Positions 14,703 through 14,866 of a stretch of 14,866 nucleotides of DNA are shown here, one piece after another. The stretch is taken from positions 1 through 14,866 of the forward strand of contig DOCI01000127.1 of NCBI GenBank assembly GCA_003503535.1. The letters run 5' to 3'. A model generated the notes under the pieces. That model did not search any database. It saw nothing but the letters and a program-made list of their open reading frames with translations, and was not told where the DNA came from. Position 1 is the stretch's first letter; the number at the start of each line of letters is the position of its first letter. This DNA comes from Planctomycetaceae bacterium. Lineage in GTDB: Bacteria > Planctomycetota > Planctomycetia > Planctomycetales > Planctomycetaceae. The translations under genes were made by a program, and so were the position numbers.

Positions 14703-14737
14703 CATTTCCCTATAACTTTTCTCACGGGAGCCAAATC

Positions 14738-14866
14738 ATGAACGACTTCCAGGGTCTCGCCCTGCGGGCCGCCTGTTCGATCCGGGAAGCCCTCCAGCAA
14801 ATCCAGCCCGATCACGAGACTGAACTTCCGCTGGCGGATTGGAATCGGCTCCAGCGATTGCTCCGG
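14738..14866 (+). CDS. Hypothetical protein, N-terminal part, cut by window end
   Basis: 43 residues are visible from ATG 14738, with ACGGGAG eight bases upstream. The start, MNDFQGLALRAACSIREALQ, is a helical, mildly acidic sequence with no signal peptide or recognisable motif, continuing into another predicted helix (DWNRLQRLLR). It follows a terminator but keeps the orientation and Shine-Dalgarno style of the cassette, so it is likely the next member. Identity depends on the rest of the protein. Confidence 0.65.
   Translation, partial: MNDFQGLALRAACSIREALQQIQPDHETELPLADWNRLQRLLR

Noticed and set aside
1..14866. Search for CRISPR arrays, tRNA and rRNA genes
   Set aside because: No regularly spaced repeats with unique spacers, no complete tRNA cloverleaf and no rRNA-like sequence were seen. 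A T-loop-like TTCGAAA near 13017 lacks the pairing stem.

Overview
The window looks like chromosomal DNA of a member of the Planctomycetota. The reasons are a DUF1559 pilin-like protein paired with a small carboxypeptidase-regulatory-like lipoprotein, an outer-membrane beta-barrel fused to a beta-helix passenger, and Planctomycete-style small accessory proteins. The genus cannot be fixed from the sequence alone.

Layout. 1-207 is the C-terminal tail of an insertion-sequence transposase cut by the window edge. 585-1049 (+) is a small secreted protein, convergent with a large (-) gene at 1133-3289 for an inverse-autotransporter-like surface protein; a hairpin terminator lies between them. 3775-5358 (-) is a two-gene unit of pilin-like DUF1559 protein and lipoprotein. 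Two nearly identical direct repeats bracket that unit (3485-3626 and 5555-5696, 89% identical over 142 bp without gaps). Each carries a hairpin, a strong Shine-Dalgarno and only the first ~20 codons of what looks like an IS110-type transposase.

6054-6230 (+) is the most unusual item: a 58-residue peptide with a plain, partly basic N-terminal half and a C-terminal half made of seven Ser-Cys-Arg(Asn) triplets ending in GGGCH, with ten cysteines. It ends before a strong rho-independent terminator at 6370-6400. It resembles a ribosomally made, post-translationally modified peptide (RiPP) precursor or a metal-binding peptide, and no partner enzyme is visible here.

6440-12697 (-) is an intact type I restriction-modification operon in the order hsdM, hsdS, hsdR, with 11-nt and 4-nt overlaps. 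All catalytic motifs are visible, so the system is probably functional.

13400-14866 (+) starts an accessory cassette: a small 'plasmid-related' family protein, an acidic small protein, a two-helix membrane peptide, a MoaD/ThiS-type ubiquitin-like protein with an extra C-terminal tail, and the start of another gene. It continues beyond the window, where activating or deconjugating enzymes (E1/ThiF, JAB) could lie. Together with the restriction system, the IS remnants and the orphan peptide, the right two thirds of the window looks like an accessory or defence region.
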